Below are positions 16,349-24,409 of a stretch of DNA of 45,897 bases, in pieces. The stretch is from positions 1 to 45,897 of the forward strand of contig JBGAIL010000015.1 in NCBI GenBank assembly GCA_044225565.1. The letters are read 5' to 3'. This DNA comes from CAVXAE01 sp044225565. Its GTDB lineage: Bacteria > Pseudomonadota > Gammaproteobacteria > Steroidobacterales > Steroidobacteraceae. The notes under the pieces were generated by a model. The model had not been told where the DNA came from. It did not search any database and saw only the letters and a program-made list of their open reading frames with translations. Position numbers and translations under genes: made by a program. Position 1 is the first letter of the stretch; every line of letters begins with the position of its first letter.

Positions 16349-16900
16349 TTACTCGAAGGCCTCGGGCGGCAGGTCGAGCGCGATCAGGAAGTATTCGAAG
16401 AGGTAGCGGATCACGCGGATCTGGCTGTGCAGGCGGTGGTCGCCGTCGAGCAGGTGCAGCGCGGCGCCGTATTCCTTGGCGAAGCGTACGCTGTGCTCGT
16501 AGGGCACCACCTCGTCACGCCAGCCGTGCACCACGGCAGCGGGACAATCCACCAGGCCGGAGCGCAGCGGCGGCAGGCCTTCCATATAGAGCGCTGGCGC
16601 CATGAGGAACACGCCGCGTGCGTGCAACAGCGACGCGGACGCCGCCGACACGTAGCCCCCCATGCTCGACCCGACGAGCACGAGATCGCCCTGCAGCTCC
16701 TTGCAGAAGTCCACCAGACGGGTGATGCGGTCGCGCGGAGATTCGATGCCGCGATAGTCCACGGACTCGGCGGAATAGCCTTCGCTGCGCGCGACCTCCG
16801 CGAGCGTCGCGATCTTGCGTCCCCAGGGCCCGCTCTCTTGTCCGTGTGAAAAGACAACGTATCGAGTGGGCTCGACGACGGATTCAGGGTCGGTCGACAT
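16349..16900 (-). CDS. Small alpha/beta hydrolase (YqiA-like)
   Basis: 183 residues from ATG 16900; an in-frame TTG at 16909 would add three. The nucleophile elbow is GSSMGG (Ser about 79), an early FSHGQESGPWG oxyanion-hole segment is present, an aspartate lies in GWRDEVVP, and a terminal histidine in GDHRL completes the probable triad. It is too short for a lid domain, and resembles UPF0227/YqiA-type esterases. It sits 6 nt before plsB, so the two are probably co-transcribed; a role in lipid or thioester metabolism is only an inference from that. Confidence 0.82.
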   Translation of the reverse strand: MSTDPESVVEPTRYVVFSHGQESGPWGRKIATLAEVARSEGYSAESVDYRGIESPRDRITRLVDFCKELQGDLVLVGSSMGGYVSAASASLLHARGVFLMAPALYMEGLPPLRSGLVDCPAAVVHGWRDEVVPYEHSVRFAKEYGAALHLLDGDHRLHSQIRVIRYLFEYFLIALDLPPEAFE

Positions 16901-16939
16901 GGCGGGCAAGTGTACTCGTGCCGCGGCATGAAGGGAGCC

Positions 16940-17278
16940 TCACGGCCGACCTCCCGGCTTCCACAGCAGTTCGTCCAGATCGGGCTTGCGACTCTTCACG
17001 ACGCGCCCAAGCGTCACGACGACGCCTTCCGCGCGGAGTCGGCGGCTCTGCTCCGCGTGCTCACGCGAGCCGAGCGGGAACACGATGCGCTCGCCCGCGC
17101 CGAGCACACGGTGCCAGGGCAACTTCAGTTTCGCCGGAGCAATCTTCAATACCCGGCCAACCAGCCGCGCCCTGCCCGGAAGCCCAGCGCGACGCGCCAC
17201 GCCGCCGTACGTGGCAACCTGGCCGCGCGGAATGGCGCGCACGGCCCGGCAGATGGCCTCGAAGTGCTCTGGATTCAC
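16940..17278 (-). CDS. Alkyltransferase-like DNA-lesion-binding protein (ATL)
   Basis: 112 residues related to the C-terminal domain of O6-alkylguanine-DNA alkyltransferase. The active-site PCHRV is replaced by PWHRV (Trp55), the diagnostic change in ATL proteins, which bind O6-alkylguanine and hand it to nucleotide excision repair without transferring the alkyl group. RGQVATYGGVA (18-28) and ARLVGRVL (37-44), holding the recognition helix and arginine finger, are intact. GTG 17278 was chosen because it overlaps the upstream sheath stop as GTGA and gives the expected N-terminus; the open frame further upstream is antisense or shadow sequence. Confidence 0.88.
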   Translation of the reverse strand: MNPEHFEAICRAVRAIPRGQVATYGGVARRAGLPGRARLVGRVLKIAPAKLKLPWHRVLGAGERIVFPLGSREHAEQSRRLRAEGVVVTLGRVVKSRKPDLDELLWKPGGRP

Positions 17279-18903
17279 GCGCCCAGGGAAGTGCCGCGCA
17301 ACACCGCCGTCTCGATTTCCCACTCGAGCCGACCCGGCGCCGTCGCGAAGCGGCTCGGCGAAACAGGCCGGCAGCGGCTGGCTCCGGCGTGGTGCGTGAC
17401 CAGGAACGCGTGGAAATCGCACGGCCGCGTGGTGGCAAAGCCGAACAGCACCTTCGTCTTGCCCGCAGCGACCGAGTGCGGCTCGTTCACGCGCTCGTCG
17501 CAGATGGCGAAATAGCTTTCGGATGGCTCGCCACCGGCGAATGCGCCTTGGTGATCGAGGGCGTCCAGGAACGCCTCCACCTGCGCCTGTGCGCGCCGCC
17601 AGGTGGCCGGACCGCCCTGCTCGAACAGCATCCATCGCGTGCCGCGCTCGATGCTCGCCGTGACGAAGAGCGCGAGCCGTCGTGCCGAGAGATATTTCCA
17701 ATCCGCAGAACCGGCATTGCCGGCTGCCAGCGTGCGCGGGCTCGAGACGGAGGACGCGCTCGGACGCACGGCCAGCAGTGTGTTCACGCCCGCTTGCAGC
17801 AGGCGGGCGCGATCGGTATCGCCCACCATGAACGCCGGCCGCAGCCCCGGTCGCAACACGGCATCTTCGGTTTCTGCCGGTGCCCAGACCGGCCAGGTCT
17901 CGTCACTGCGCGCGATCATCCCGGCGACGGCGCCGCTCGACCCGAACGTCTCCACGCGGCCGCGCAAGCGGTCGAACGCGAGCACTCGCGGGTAATACAT
18001 GAGCGCATTCTCATTGAGCAGCGGCCAGTCGCGCAGGACCTCGAGCGCCAACTGCGGCGTATTCCAGGCGAGCGGTGGGTCGACCACCAGCATGGCGTGC
18101 TGATCCGCGCAAAAGCGCGCGGCGAGCATGAGCGTGCTCAGCCCGACGTCCTGATCGCGGGTCAGCGGAGGAATGCACAGCAAGTTGAAGCCCGATGCAG
18201 ACTTCAGCGCGAACATGCCTGTGCCTGCCACCGATGAGCCGATGAGGTCGTAGTCCGTGAGGGGACCGCCATCGTCGCCGTCGGCATTGGAATGCGTGTA
18301 GCCGATCGCAAGCGAGCCGGCAGGGCCGAGGGAGCGGTCCGGGCGGTGCGTGGGCAGCGGACCCGCGACGCGGGCGAGCCTCGATTCCAGCAGCGCGTTC
18401 GTGACGAAGCGACTCGACGACGACTTCATGGACAGGCGGCGGAAGATCTCCTGGTCCTCGATGAGCTCGGACCCCGCCGTGCGCACTCTCTGCAGCACGA
18501 GGTTGAAGCGCTCCGGCTCGTTCTGCCCGATGCCGTCGTAATCCACCGAGGCCCGGACGTATTCGCGGGAGCCGGGATTGAGCGCGACGAGCCGCAGCTC
18601 GGCGCCGTTCGCCGGCAGCGACAGCGTGGGCGGCTTCGCGCCGTTGATCACCCGGACGACGTAGGCGCTGCCACCCCCGTTCTCGAAGAACTGCTCGACC
18701 GCGTAGGACAGGGTGGACGGCTGCCACAGGCCGCCGAAGTGCTGCTGGAAATCCGCGAAGCTGGACACGAGGACCGGACGATTGACGGGCCCTTTGAGGG
18801 TACGCCCCACGAAAGCGGCGATGCCGGTCGGCACGCGCTCGATGGCGTTGTCGGCACCGCCCTGTTCGCTGATCTCGATGCCGGAGACGCGGCGCTCGGC
18901 CAC
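17275..18903 (-). CDS. Contractile phage-tail-sheath-family protein, stand-alone
   Basis: 542 residues. The N-terminus (GTG start, GAGG 6 nt upstream) follows the sheath pattern: VPTGIAAFVGRTLKGPVNRP, SSFADFQQHFGGLW, LSYAVEQFFENGGGSAYVVRV. The middle contains VDPPLAW, LRDWPLLNENALMYYPRVL and VNTLLAVRP, and the C-terminal domain ends near LFGFATTRPCDFHAFLVTH, as in sheath subunits of phage tails and extracellular contractile injection systems. No tube, baseplate, spike, AAA+ ATPase or tape-measure gene is nearby. It overlaps the ATL gene by 4 nt. The last ~25 residues past the sheath core look non-homologous. A domesticated sheath is the likeliest reading. Confidence 0.88.
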   Translation of the reverse strand: MAERRVSGIEISEQGGADNAIERVPTGIAAFVGRTLKGPVNRPVLVSSFADFQQHFGGLWQPSTLSYAVEQFFENGGGSAYVVRVINGAKPPTLSLPANGAELRLVALNPGSREYVRASVDYDGIGQNEPERFNLVLQRVRTAGSELIEDQEIFRRLSMKSSSSRFVTNALLESRLARVAGPLPTHRPDRSLGPAGSLAIGYTHSNADGDDGGPLTDYDLIGSSVAGTGMFALKSASGFNLLCIPPLTRDQDVGLSTLMLAARFCADQHAMLVVDPPLAWNTPQLALEVLRDWPLLNENALMYYPRVLAFDRLRGRVETFGSSGAVAGMIARSDETWPVWAPAETEDAVLRPGLRPAFMVGDTDRARLLQAGVNTLLAVRPSASSVSSPRTLAAGNAGSADWKYLSARRLALFVTASIERGTRWMLFEQGGPATWRRAQAQVEAFLDALDHQGAFAGGEPSESYFAICDERVNEPHSVAAGKTKVLFGFATTRPCDFHAFLVTHHAGASRCRPVSPSRFATAPGRLEWEIETAVLRGTSLGA

Positions 18904-18990
18904 GGGAGCCTCGTTGTTGTTGTATCCCTTGTCCTGCGATCAGCCGATTTATGTCAGCTGGTCGCCGCAGGTGACTCTAGCACAGGGGCG

Positions 18991-19024
18991 CTGGAGCGGG
19001 CTCGGAGGGCGTGGGCCGCTCCAG
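18991..19024. other. 9-bp hairpin in the sheath-gene upstream region
   Basis: CTGGAGCGG (18991-18999) and CCGCTCCAG (19016-19024) form a perfect stem with a 16-nt loop in the 181-bp gap between the L,D-transpeptidase stop and the sheath start. It has no T-run on either strand, so it is not a typical intrinsic terminator. On the minus strand it lies about 90-120 nt upstream of the sheath GTG. No convincing promoter was seen. Confidence 0.35.
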
Positions 19025-19084
19025 CACGCAACGGCGAGGGCTACGCAGGTGTGGAGAAGGGAGGTCGCTGCTGATAGCAGGCTG

Positions 19085-20308
19085 TCAGTTACCGGTCTTG
19101 TTGGTGCCGGTCGACGGCGGCGGGGTACCCGTGGGGCCGGTCTGGGGGTCGCTATCCGACACCATCTCGCGGAAGGACTCTTCGTCCATCGGCAGGTCGG
19201 ATTTGCCATCCCAGCTTGCGCCGTCCGGCACGCGGTTCTGCACCCGCGGTGCGCTCGCGACCACCTGTTCCAGGCTGACATCCGCCCGCGAGATGGAAAC
19301 GGGAATGCCGCGCGGATCGTGCGTGAGCGTCGAGACGCGCTCCCAATCCACTGTCTCACCGCGACGCTTGAGCTCCTTGCGGATGCTTTCGCTGAGCGAC
19401 TTCGACAGCAGCTTGCGCTCGGCCTTCTTCCAGTCCCGCGGATCGTCCTCGAGCACGTCGAAGGCCTGGAGACTCAGCTCATCGTTCTGCCAGCCGAAGG
19501 TGAACGGCTCGTTGACGACCCTCACCGGCGTGCCGACCGGCACGCTCTCGAACAGCTCTTCGATATCCTCCGGATAGAGACGCAGGCAACCGTGGCTCGA
19601 GCGCAGGCCAACTCCCGCGGGCTTGTTGGTGCCGTGGATCATGTAGCTGGGCCAGCCCAGGTAAAAAGCGTAACGGCCCAGCGGGTTCTCCGGCCCTGGC
19701 CCGATGACACGCTCGAGTTCCTCGCCGTTCTCGCGGTGCTCCTTGATGATGGAAGCCGTCGGCCTCCAGGTGGGATCCTTCTGGCGCCGCACGATCTTGG
19801 TGACGCCCTGCGGCGTGCGCCAGCCGACCTTGCCGATGCCGATGGGATGGGTGATGACCTCCTGCGGCTCACCCTTCTTGTGCGCGGGGTAATAGAAGAT
19901 GCGCATCTGCGGCACGTTGACCACGATGCCCTCGCGCGGCGCGTTCGGCAGGATGAACTGCGTGGGCAGCACGATTTCCTTGCCCTCTCCCGGCAGCCAC
20001 GGATCGATGCCGGGGTTGGCGCGCACCAGCTCCTCGTAGCCGAGATTGAAGCGGCGGGCGATGTCGGTGAACGTGTCGTCCTTGCCGACCACCGTGCGCT
20101 GGATCGCGCCCACGATGTCCTGGTTGGGTGCGAGCGTGAAACGGTGGGTGGGGACGGGCGGCGGATCCTGCGGGACCACGGGCTCGACGGGCGCCGGCGG
20201 CGGCGCGGGCTTCTTCCAGCCGTCCCCCATCAGCGAGCAGGAAGCGAGCGCGGCGCAGGCCAGCGCGAAGGCGATCAGACGGATCGGTGGCGATGCGGTG
20301 CGGTTCAT
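19085..20308 (-). CDS. L,D-transpeptidase (YkuD) lipoprotein with LysM domain
   Basis: 407 residues from ATG 20308. A lipobox LASC gives lipidated Cys24. A Pro-rich linker (34-53) precedes a LysM-like domain (about 72-116, DDTFTDIARRFNLG) and the YkuD catalytic domain, with HG at 225-226 and SHGC(L)R at 238-243 (nucleophile Cys241). These enzymes form 3-3 peptidoglycan crosslinks or attach proteins to the wall. Downstream of YkuD is an unusual ~130-residue charged tail ending in a Thr/Pro/Gly-rich stretch. Longer in-frame upstream sequence was rejected because it lacks the signal peptide and overlaps the next gene. Confidence 0.92.
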   Translation of the reverse strand: MNRTASPPIRLIAFALACAALASCSLMGDGWKKPAPPPAPVEPVVPQDPPPVPTHRFTLAPNQDIVGAIQRTVVGKDDTFTDIARRFNLGYEELVRANPGIDPWLPGEGKEIVLPTQFILPNAPREGIVVNVPQMRIFYYPAHKKGEPQEVITHPIGIGKVGWRTPQGVTKIVRRQKDPTWRPTASIIKEHRENGEELERVIGPGPENPLGRYAFYLGWPSYMIHGTNKPAGVGLRSSHGCLRLYPEDIEELFESVPVGTPVRVVNEPFTFGWQNDELSLQAFDVLEDDPRDWKKAERKLLSKSLSESIRKELKRRGETVDWERVSTLTHDPRGIPVSISRADVSLEQVVASAPRVQNRVPDGASWDGKSDLPMDEESFREMVSDSDPQTGPTGTPPPSTGTNKTGN

Positions 20309-20366
20309 GGCAGGAGTATGACATCGTCCTCCGCCGCGGAGTGCGCCAGCGAGCGTCTGCGCCTGG

Positions 20367-20867
20367 CTACAGCAGGACAGGCTGGTTCGGCAGCTCGTTA
20401 TTGCCTTCCGCGCGGCCTCTGGGGAAGTGGCGCGCGAGAAGCGCTCCCACGTCCCGGATGCCCGCGATGGATCCCTGGCGGAACCGCCCAGCCCGGTAAT
20501 GGCCTTCGATGTCCCGGCAGACCTGCTCCCACTCGTGAGGCGGCACGCGTTTGGCGATGCCCCGGTCCGCCAGAATCTCGACGTCCCGGTCGGCGAGCAG
20601 CACATAGATGAGCACGCCGTTGTTCTCGGCCGTGTCCCACACGCCGAGGCGACCGAAGAGGTCTTCGGCACGACGCCGCGGCGGGAGGCCTTTCCACAGC
20701 TCGACGAGGTCGAACGCGGTCTCGACGGCGAAGCGCACTTCGCCGCTGTGACGGGACTCGAGCTCGCGGATGGCGCCTTCGATCTCTTCCAGCACCGCCG
20801 GCGAGAACAGGCGTCGCGTACGCCAGCGCATTGCGAACAAATGACGGAGCGTGCGCTTCAGATTCAT
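20367..20867 (-). CDS. TPM-domain protein, cytoplasmic or peripheral
   Basis: 166 residues from ATG 20867. A TPM domain is recognisable: IEGAIRELESRHSGEVRFAVE, then GVLIYVLLADRDVEILADRGIA and the VCRDIEGHYRAGRF segment. It has no signal peptide and no clear membrane helix, unlike its upstream neighbour. The stretch RRLF near the N-terminus followed by SPAVLEEIEGAI resembles YgcG-type partners. It lies 4 nt after the second TPM gene, within the lemA operon. TPM domains occur in photosystem-II repair phosphatase TLP18.3 and in uncharacterised bacterial membrane proteins; function here is unknown. Confidence 0.88.
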   Translation of the reverse strand: MNLKRTLRHLFAMRWRTRRLFSPAVLEEIEGAIRELESRHSGEVRFAVETAFDLVELWKGLPPRRRAEDLFGRLGVWDTAENNGVLIYVLLADRDVEILADRGIAKRVPPHEWEQVCRDIEGHYRAGRFRQGSIAGIRDVGALLARHFPRGRAEGNNELPNQPVLL

Positions 20868-20871
20868 GGCG

Positions 20872-21822
20872 TCACCAGCTCCCCGAGGCGCCGCCGCCGC
20901 TGAAACCGCCCCCGCCCCCGCTGAAGCCACCGCCGCTGCCAAATCCACCGTGGCCCCCGAAGCCGCCACTGCCTCCCCCCAGGCCGCCCCATCCTCCACC
21001 GCCCCAGCCGCCGCGCGAATGGCTTGACCAGCCCCTGCGCGAAATACCGGCGAACAGGGCGAGCACGGCGGCGAAGACCCCGGCGAGCAGCGCGAGACCG
21101 AGAATCTTGGCGATGATCCAGACGATGCCGCCCATGACGCCACCCGTGACGAGCGCGCCGATACCCCGGCCGAGGATGCGATTCAGGATCGACGACGCGA
21201 TGATCGTGGCGATGAACAGCACCGGCAGCAGACCGCCGAGATCCGGCACTTCGCCGTGCCAGGCACGGTCCGGCTCCGGCAACGGCTCGCCGTCGACGAC
21301 ACGCATGATCTGCTCGAGACCGGCGTTGATGCCCCCGTAGAAATCGCCTTGTCGGAAGAGCGGCGTGATGGTCTCCGCGATGATGCGCTTGGAAGTGGCA
21401 TCCGTGAGCGCGCCTTCGAGGCCTTTGCCGACCTCGATGCGCATGCGGCGATCGTTCTTCGCGATGAGCAGCAGCACGCCGTCGTCCACCTTCGCGCGGC
21501 CCAGCTTCCATTGATCGACGACGCGGATGCCGTACTGGGCGATGTCCTCCGGCTCGGTGGTGGGCACGATCAGCACCGCGACCTGCGAGCCCTTGCGGGC
21601 CTCGAACGCGGCGAGCTTGTCTTCCAGCGCGGCCTGTTGCTCGGCCGTGAGCGTTCCCGTGAGATCGGTGAGGCGCACCTCGAGCGGAGGTACCGGAACT
21701 TGCGCGTACCCGATCGCGCTCAGCAGTGCCGCTGCGCAGAACGCGATCCAGTTCCGCGGGAACGCTCGACTGCGATGGCGAGTGCCACCGCAGATCGCGG
21801 ATGCGACGCTGGAAGCGGCCAT
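20872..21822 (-). CDS. TPM-domain (YgcG-like) exported membrane protein with Gly-rich tail
   Basis: 316 residues: an N-terminal signal or anchor (about 23-40), a TPM domain (about 45-180, with VRLTDLTGTLTAEQQAALE, AVLIVPTTEPEDI, GVLLLIAKNDRRMRIEVGKGLEG and LFRQGDFYGGI), two to three membrane segments (about 190-260) and a Gly/Ser/Trp/His-rich tail ending SGSW. This layout is the YgcG type. The gene lies 9 nt after lemA and 4 nt before the smaller TPM gene. LemA-TPM pairs are common and of uncertain function. The ATG at 21822 has a GGAG only 3 nt away, so initiation may depend on coupling to lemA. Confidence 0.9.
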   Translation of the reverse strand: MAASSVASAICGGTRHRSRAFPRNWIAFCAAALLSAIGYAQVPVPPLEVRLTDLTGTLTAEQQAALEDKLAAFEARKGSQVAVLIVPTTEPEDIAQYGIRVVDQWKLGRAKVDDGVLLLIAKNDRRMRIEVGKGLEGALTDATSKRIIAETITPLFRQGDFYGGINAGLEQIMRVVDGEPLPEPDRAWHGEVPDLGGLLPVLFIATIIASSILNRILGRGIGALVTGGVMGGIVWIIAKILGLALLAGVFAAVLALFAGISRRGWSSHSRGGWGGGGWGGLGGGSGGFGGHGGFGSGGGFSGGGGGFSGGGASGSW

Positions 21823-21831
21823 TCGCTCCGG

Positions 21832-22470
21832 CTACTTCTCGGGCGCAGGCGTGGCAGGCGCGGGCTGCGCGCCAGGCGTCGAGGAGCCGAAATCCACTTT
21901 CGGCGGCGTGGCGATGGCGGTCTCGTCCGCAACGGTGAAGTTCGGCTTCACTTCGAAGTCGAACAGCTTCGCGGTGAGGTTCGACGGGAAGCGTCGCACC
22001 GTGGTGTTGAACGTGCGCACGGAGTCGATGTATCGGTTGCGGGCCACGGTGATGCGGTTCTCGGTGCCTTCGAGCTGGGCCTGCAGGTCGCGGAAGTTCG
22101 CGTCCGCCTTGAGGTTGGGATAGGCCTCGGCCACGGCGAACAGGCTCTTCAGAGCCTGCGTCAGCTGCCCCTGCGCCGCCTGGAACTGCGCGAAGGCCTG
22201 CGGGTTCGCGAGCAGCTCGGGCGTCAGCTGGATGGAGCCCGCCCTGGCGCGCGCCTCGGTAACGCCGGTGAGCACGGCCTGCTCGTGCTCCGCGTAACCT
22301 TTCACCGTGTTGACGAGGTTCGGGATGAGGTCGGCGCGGCGCTGATACTGGTTCACCACTTCGGACCAGGCGGCTTTGACGCTTTCGTCCTGCTCCTGGA
22401 GGGCGTTGTAGCCGCAGCCGGTGGTGGTCAGCGCGAGGAAGATGACGAGCACGAGGCGGAGAGCACGCAT
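21832..22470 (-). CDS. lemA: LemA-family lipoprotein
   Basis: 212 residues from ATG 22470 (AGGGG 6-7 nt upstream). The signal peptide ends in TTGC, giving lipidated Cys19. The LemA domain follows with its hallmark YNALQEQDESVKAAWSEV, NQYQRRADLIPNLVNTVKGY, AYPNLKADANFRDLQAQLEG and RNRYIDSVRTFN, then a Pro/Ala-rich C-terminus. The LemA fold is an antiparallel helix bundle, membrane-associated, with no settled biochemical role. First gene of a three-gene lemA-TPM-TPM operon. Confidence 0.92.
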   Translation of the reverse strand: MRALRLVLVIFLALTTTGCGYNALQEQDESVKAAWSEVVNQYQRRADLIPNLVNTVKGYAEHEQAVLTGVTEARARAGSIQLTPELLANPQAFAQFQAAQGQLTQALKSLFAVAEAYPNLKADANFRDLQAQLEGTENRITVARNRYIDSVRTFNTTVRRFPSNLTAKLFDFEVKPNFTVADETAIATPPKVDFGSSTPGAQPAPATPAPEK

Positions 22471-22571
22471 GGAAATCCCCTGGGTGAGCGTGATTGCCGC
22501 AGAGTATAGGGCGGGTCGGGCGCTCGAGGTGGACGCCGCAGGTGCGGCCGGCCCGTCGCGCCCGCGGGGCC

Positions 22572-22603
22572 AAAAAAAAGCCCCAGGCTTTTCAGTCTGG
22601 GGC
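22572..22603 (-). terminator. Intrinsic terminator of the small gene at 22650-22856
   Basis: On the minus strand, GCCCCAG (22603-22597) pairs with CTGGGGC (22586-22580) around a 10-nt loop, followed by eight T residues (complement of A at 22572-22579). It lies about 45 nt beyond the stop of the small gene and upstream of lemA, so it insulates lemA from it. Confidence 0.85.
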
Positions 22604-22649
22604 GTGAAATGCGGACTTTCGATGAAGGGAAGGAAGTCCGCTAGGGGAT

Positions 22650-22856
22650 TCAGTGCAATCTGGCCCAGTGGAGTATCTTGATGTCCTCTGATTCCAGGTC
22701 GAAACTCTGCGCCAGCAACACCCGCAACTGCTTCGTCCCCTCGCTCTTCTCGAGCGGCTGGCGAAGCTCCACGACCCCGCTCCATTCGCCGGCGTCCGGC
22801 TTGCGCCGGGGCTTGGCGCCGGAGGTCACGAAGTGGGTGTAATACTTGGCGGCCAC
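22650..22856 (-). CDS. Small conserved-looking protein of unknown function
   Basis: 68 residues, GTG start. The sequence has an aromatic N-terminus (KYYTHFVTSG), a basic segment and a C-terminal part (LLAQSFDLESEDIKILHWARLH) that could form a small beta/alpha fold. I do not recognise the family. Support for a real gene: normal codon use, an intrinsic terminator just downstream and divergence from greB across a short gap. No strong ribosome binding site is visible. Confidence 0.65.
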   Translation of the reverse strand: MAAKYYTHFVTSGAKPRRKPDAGEWSGVVELRQPLEKSEGTKQLRVLLAQSFDLESEDIKILHWARLH

Positions 22857-22921
22857 GGCCCGGAGACTAGTGCGGCGGGGACGCAGGCGACCGTGAAACG
22901 ATCCACAGAACCCGGACGGAC

Positions 22922-23347
<426 letters not shown>

Positions 23348-23359
<12 letters not shown>

Positions 23360-23421
23360 GCGTCGAGCTGCCCGGCACCGGGCCGCAGACCTTCACGATA
23401 GTGGACGTGCGCTACGATTGA
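23348..23421 (+). other. Out-of-frame remainder of greB
   Basis: The 3' ~74 nt read in the next frame as the normal GreB C-terminal strands (ELSVELPG, FTIVDVRY) and end in TGA at 23419-23421. This makes the greB stop at 23359 a frameshift product, either a real deletion or a one-base assembly error. Confidence 0.85.
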
Positions 23422-23423
23422 TT

Positions 23424-23497
23424 AGGCAGCAAAAACCACGCTTTTGCTGCCGGCAACAGCCGATGTCCGCAAAGCGCCGCAGGCGACTCTTGCCAAT
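23424..23497 (-). repeat. Structured dispersed repeat, copy A (two hairpins)
   Basis: Read on the minus strand from 23497 it matches copy B (32934-33015), sharing an identical 15-nt core GTCGCCTGCGGCGCT (23487-23473) and about four fifths of positions after small gaps, by hand alignment. It folds into two hairpins: one over the core (CGCC-TGC-GGCG plus flanks), and one perfect 10-bp stem 23425-23434 with 23442-23451, loop 23435-23441. It begins two bases after the restored greB stop and lies between greB and the sulfurtransferase remnant, which converge on it. Confidence 0.8.
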
Positions 23498-23499
23498 CT

Positions 23500-24342
23500 G
23501 CTCATGATCGCGCGCGACCGGCGCGCCGGGTCGCGAATCCACCACTCCAGGACCCGGCGTACAGCTTCGCGCCGCGCAGCTCCGCCAACTCGAGCGAGCA
23601 GGTTGTGGCAGGCCGTCACGCCCGAGCCGCGCATCGCTATCACCCTCGCCGGGCGAGCGCCCGCCCAGCGTGCGCTGCCAGCGCTCGCGCAACTGCGCCG
23701 GCGAGCGAAACCGCCCCTGCTCGTCCAGATTCCCGGCGAACGGATGATTCACCGCACCCGGCACGTGCCCCGCCACCGCATCGATGGTCTCGTTGCGCCC
23801 GTCGAATCGACCGCCGCGCGCGCATCCACCAGCACGGCATCGCCTTTGGCGAGCCGGCTCTGCAACCCGGCCGTGCTCACCGGCTCGACGGCGACGCGCG
23901 CGGAAAGAATGTTCGCGCGGCACGTGATTCGACGGCGGCTGAAACCGGCAGCCCCGCTGCGTTGCCACGCGGCGAAGCCGCCATCCAGCACGGCCACGGC
24001 TTCGTGCCCGAGCCAGCGCAACATCCACCACAGGCGCGCGGCATAAGCGGAGCTGCCCTGGTCGTAAGCCACGACCTGAGTCTGGTCATCGATGCCCCAG
24101 CGTCCCAGTGTCACGGCGAACTGTCCGGGTGACGGCAATGGATGCCGCCCGCTCCGAGGAGTGATCGCCGTGGACAGGTCCCGATCGAGATGAGCGTAGA
24201 GCGCACCCGGCACGTGCCCTTCGGCATACGCCTGCGCTCCCCATTCCGGCCTCGCCAGATCGAACCGGCAGTCGATGACGGCCCAGCGGGGATCGCGCAG
24301 CGAGGCCGCGAGCTCGCTCGCGGTGACGAGTGTGTTCGGCAT
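23500..24342 (-). pseudogene. sseA: Decayed 3-mercaptopyruvate/thiosulfate sulfurtransferase (SseA-like)
   Basis: Two rhodanese domains are recognisable but spread over three frames. In the first frame (stop at 23749) are LRDPRWAVIDCRFDL, AYAEGHVPGALYAHLD, VVAYDQGSSAYAARLWWML and LDGGFAAW. A second frame then gives NETIDAVAGHVPGAVNHPFAGN and RWQRTLGG; a third gives SGVTACHNLLA; the next pieces (GAKLYAGSW, WIRDPAR) need further shifts, so at least four or five one-base indels lie between about 23540 and 23820. The catalytic-cysteine motif CGSGVTA reads RGSGVTA (TGC to CGC). The N-terminal half alone would be an open frame from ATG 24342 or 24351 to 23749. Decay or poor sequence are both possible. 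Confidence 0.85.
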
Positions 24343-24409
24343 GAAGTGCATTTTCGGCGCGACCGCCTTGTCGTTACAATCCTTTCCCCGGCTCACGGCG
24401 TGGAAGATC

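Noticed and set aside
17275..18903. Prophage or complete contractile injection locus
   Set aside because: Only the sheath-like gene is present; neighbours on both sides are housekeeping or envelope genes with no tail, capsid or integrase.
22567..22610. Terminator for lemA
   Set aside because: The A-run is at the lower-coordinate side, so the T-run follows the stem only for minus-strand transcripts coming from 22650-22856; lemA starts downstream of it.
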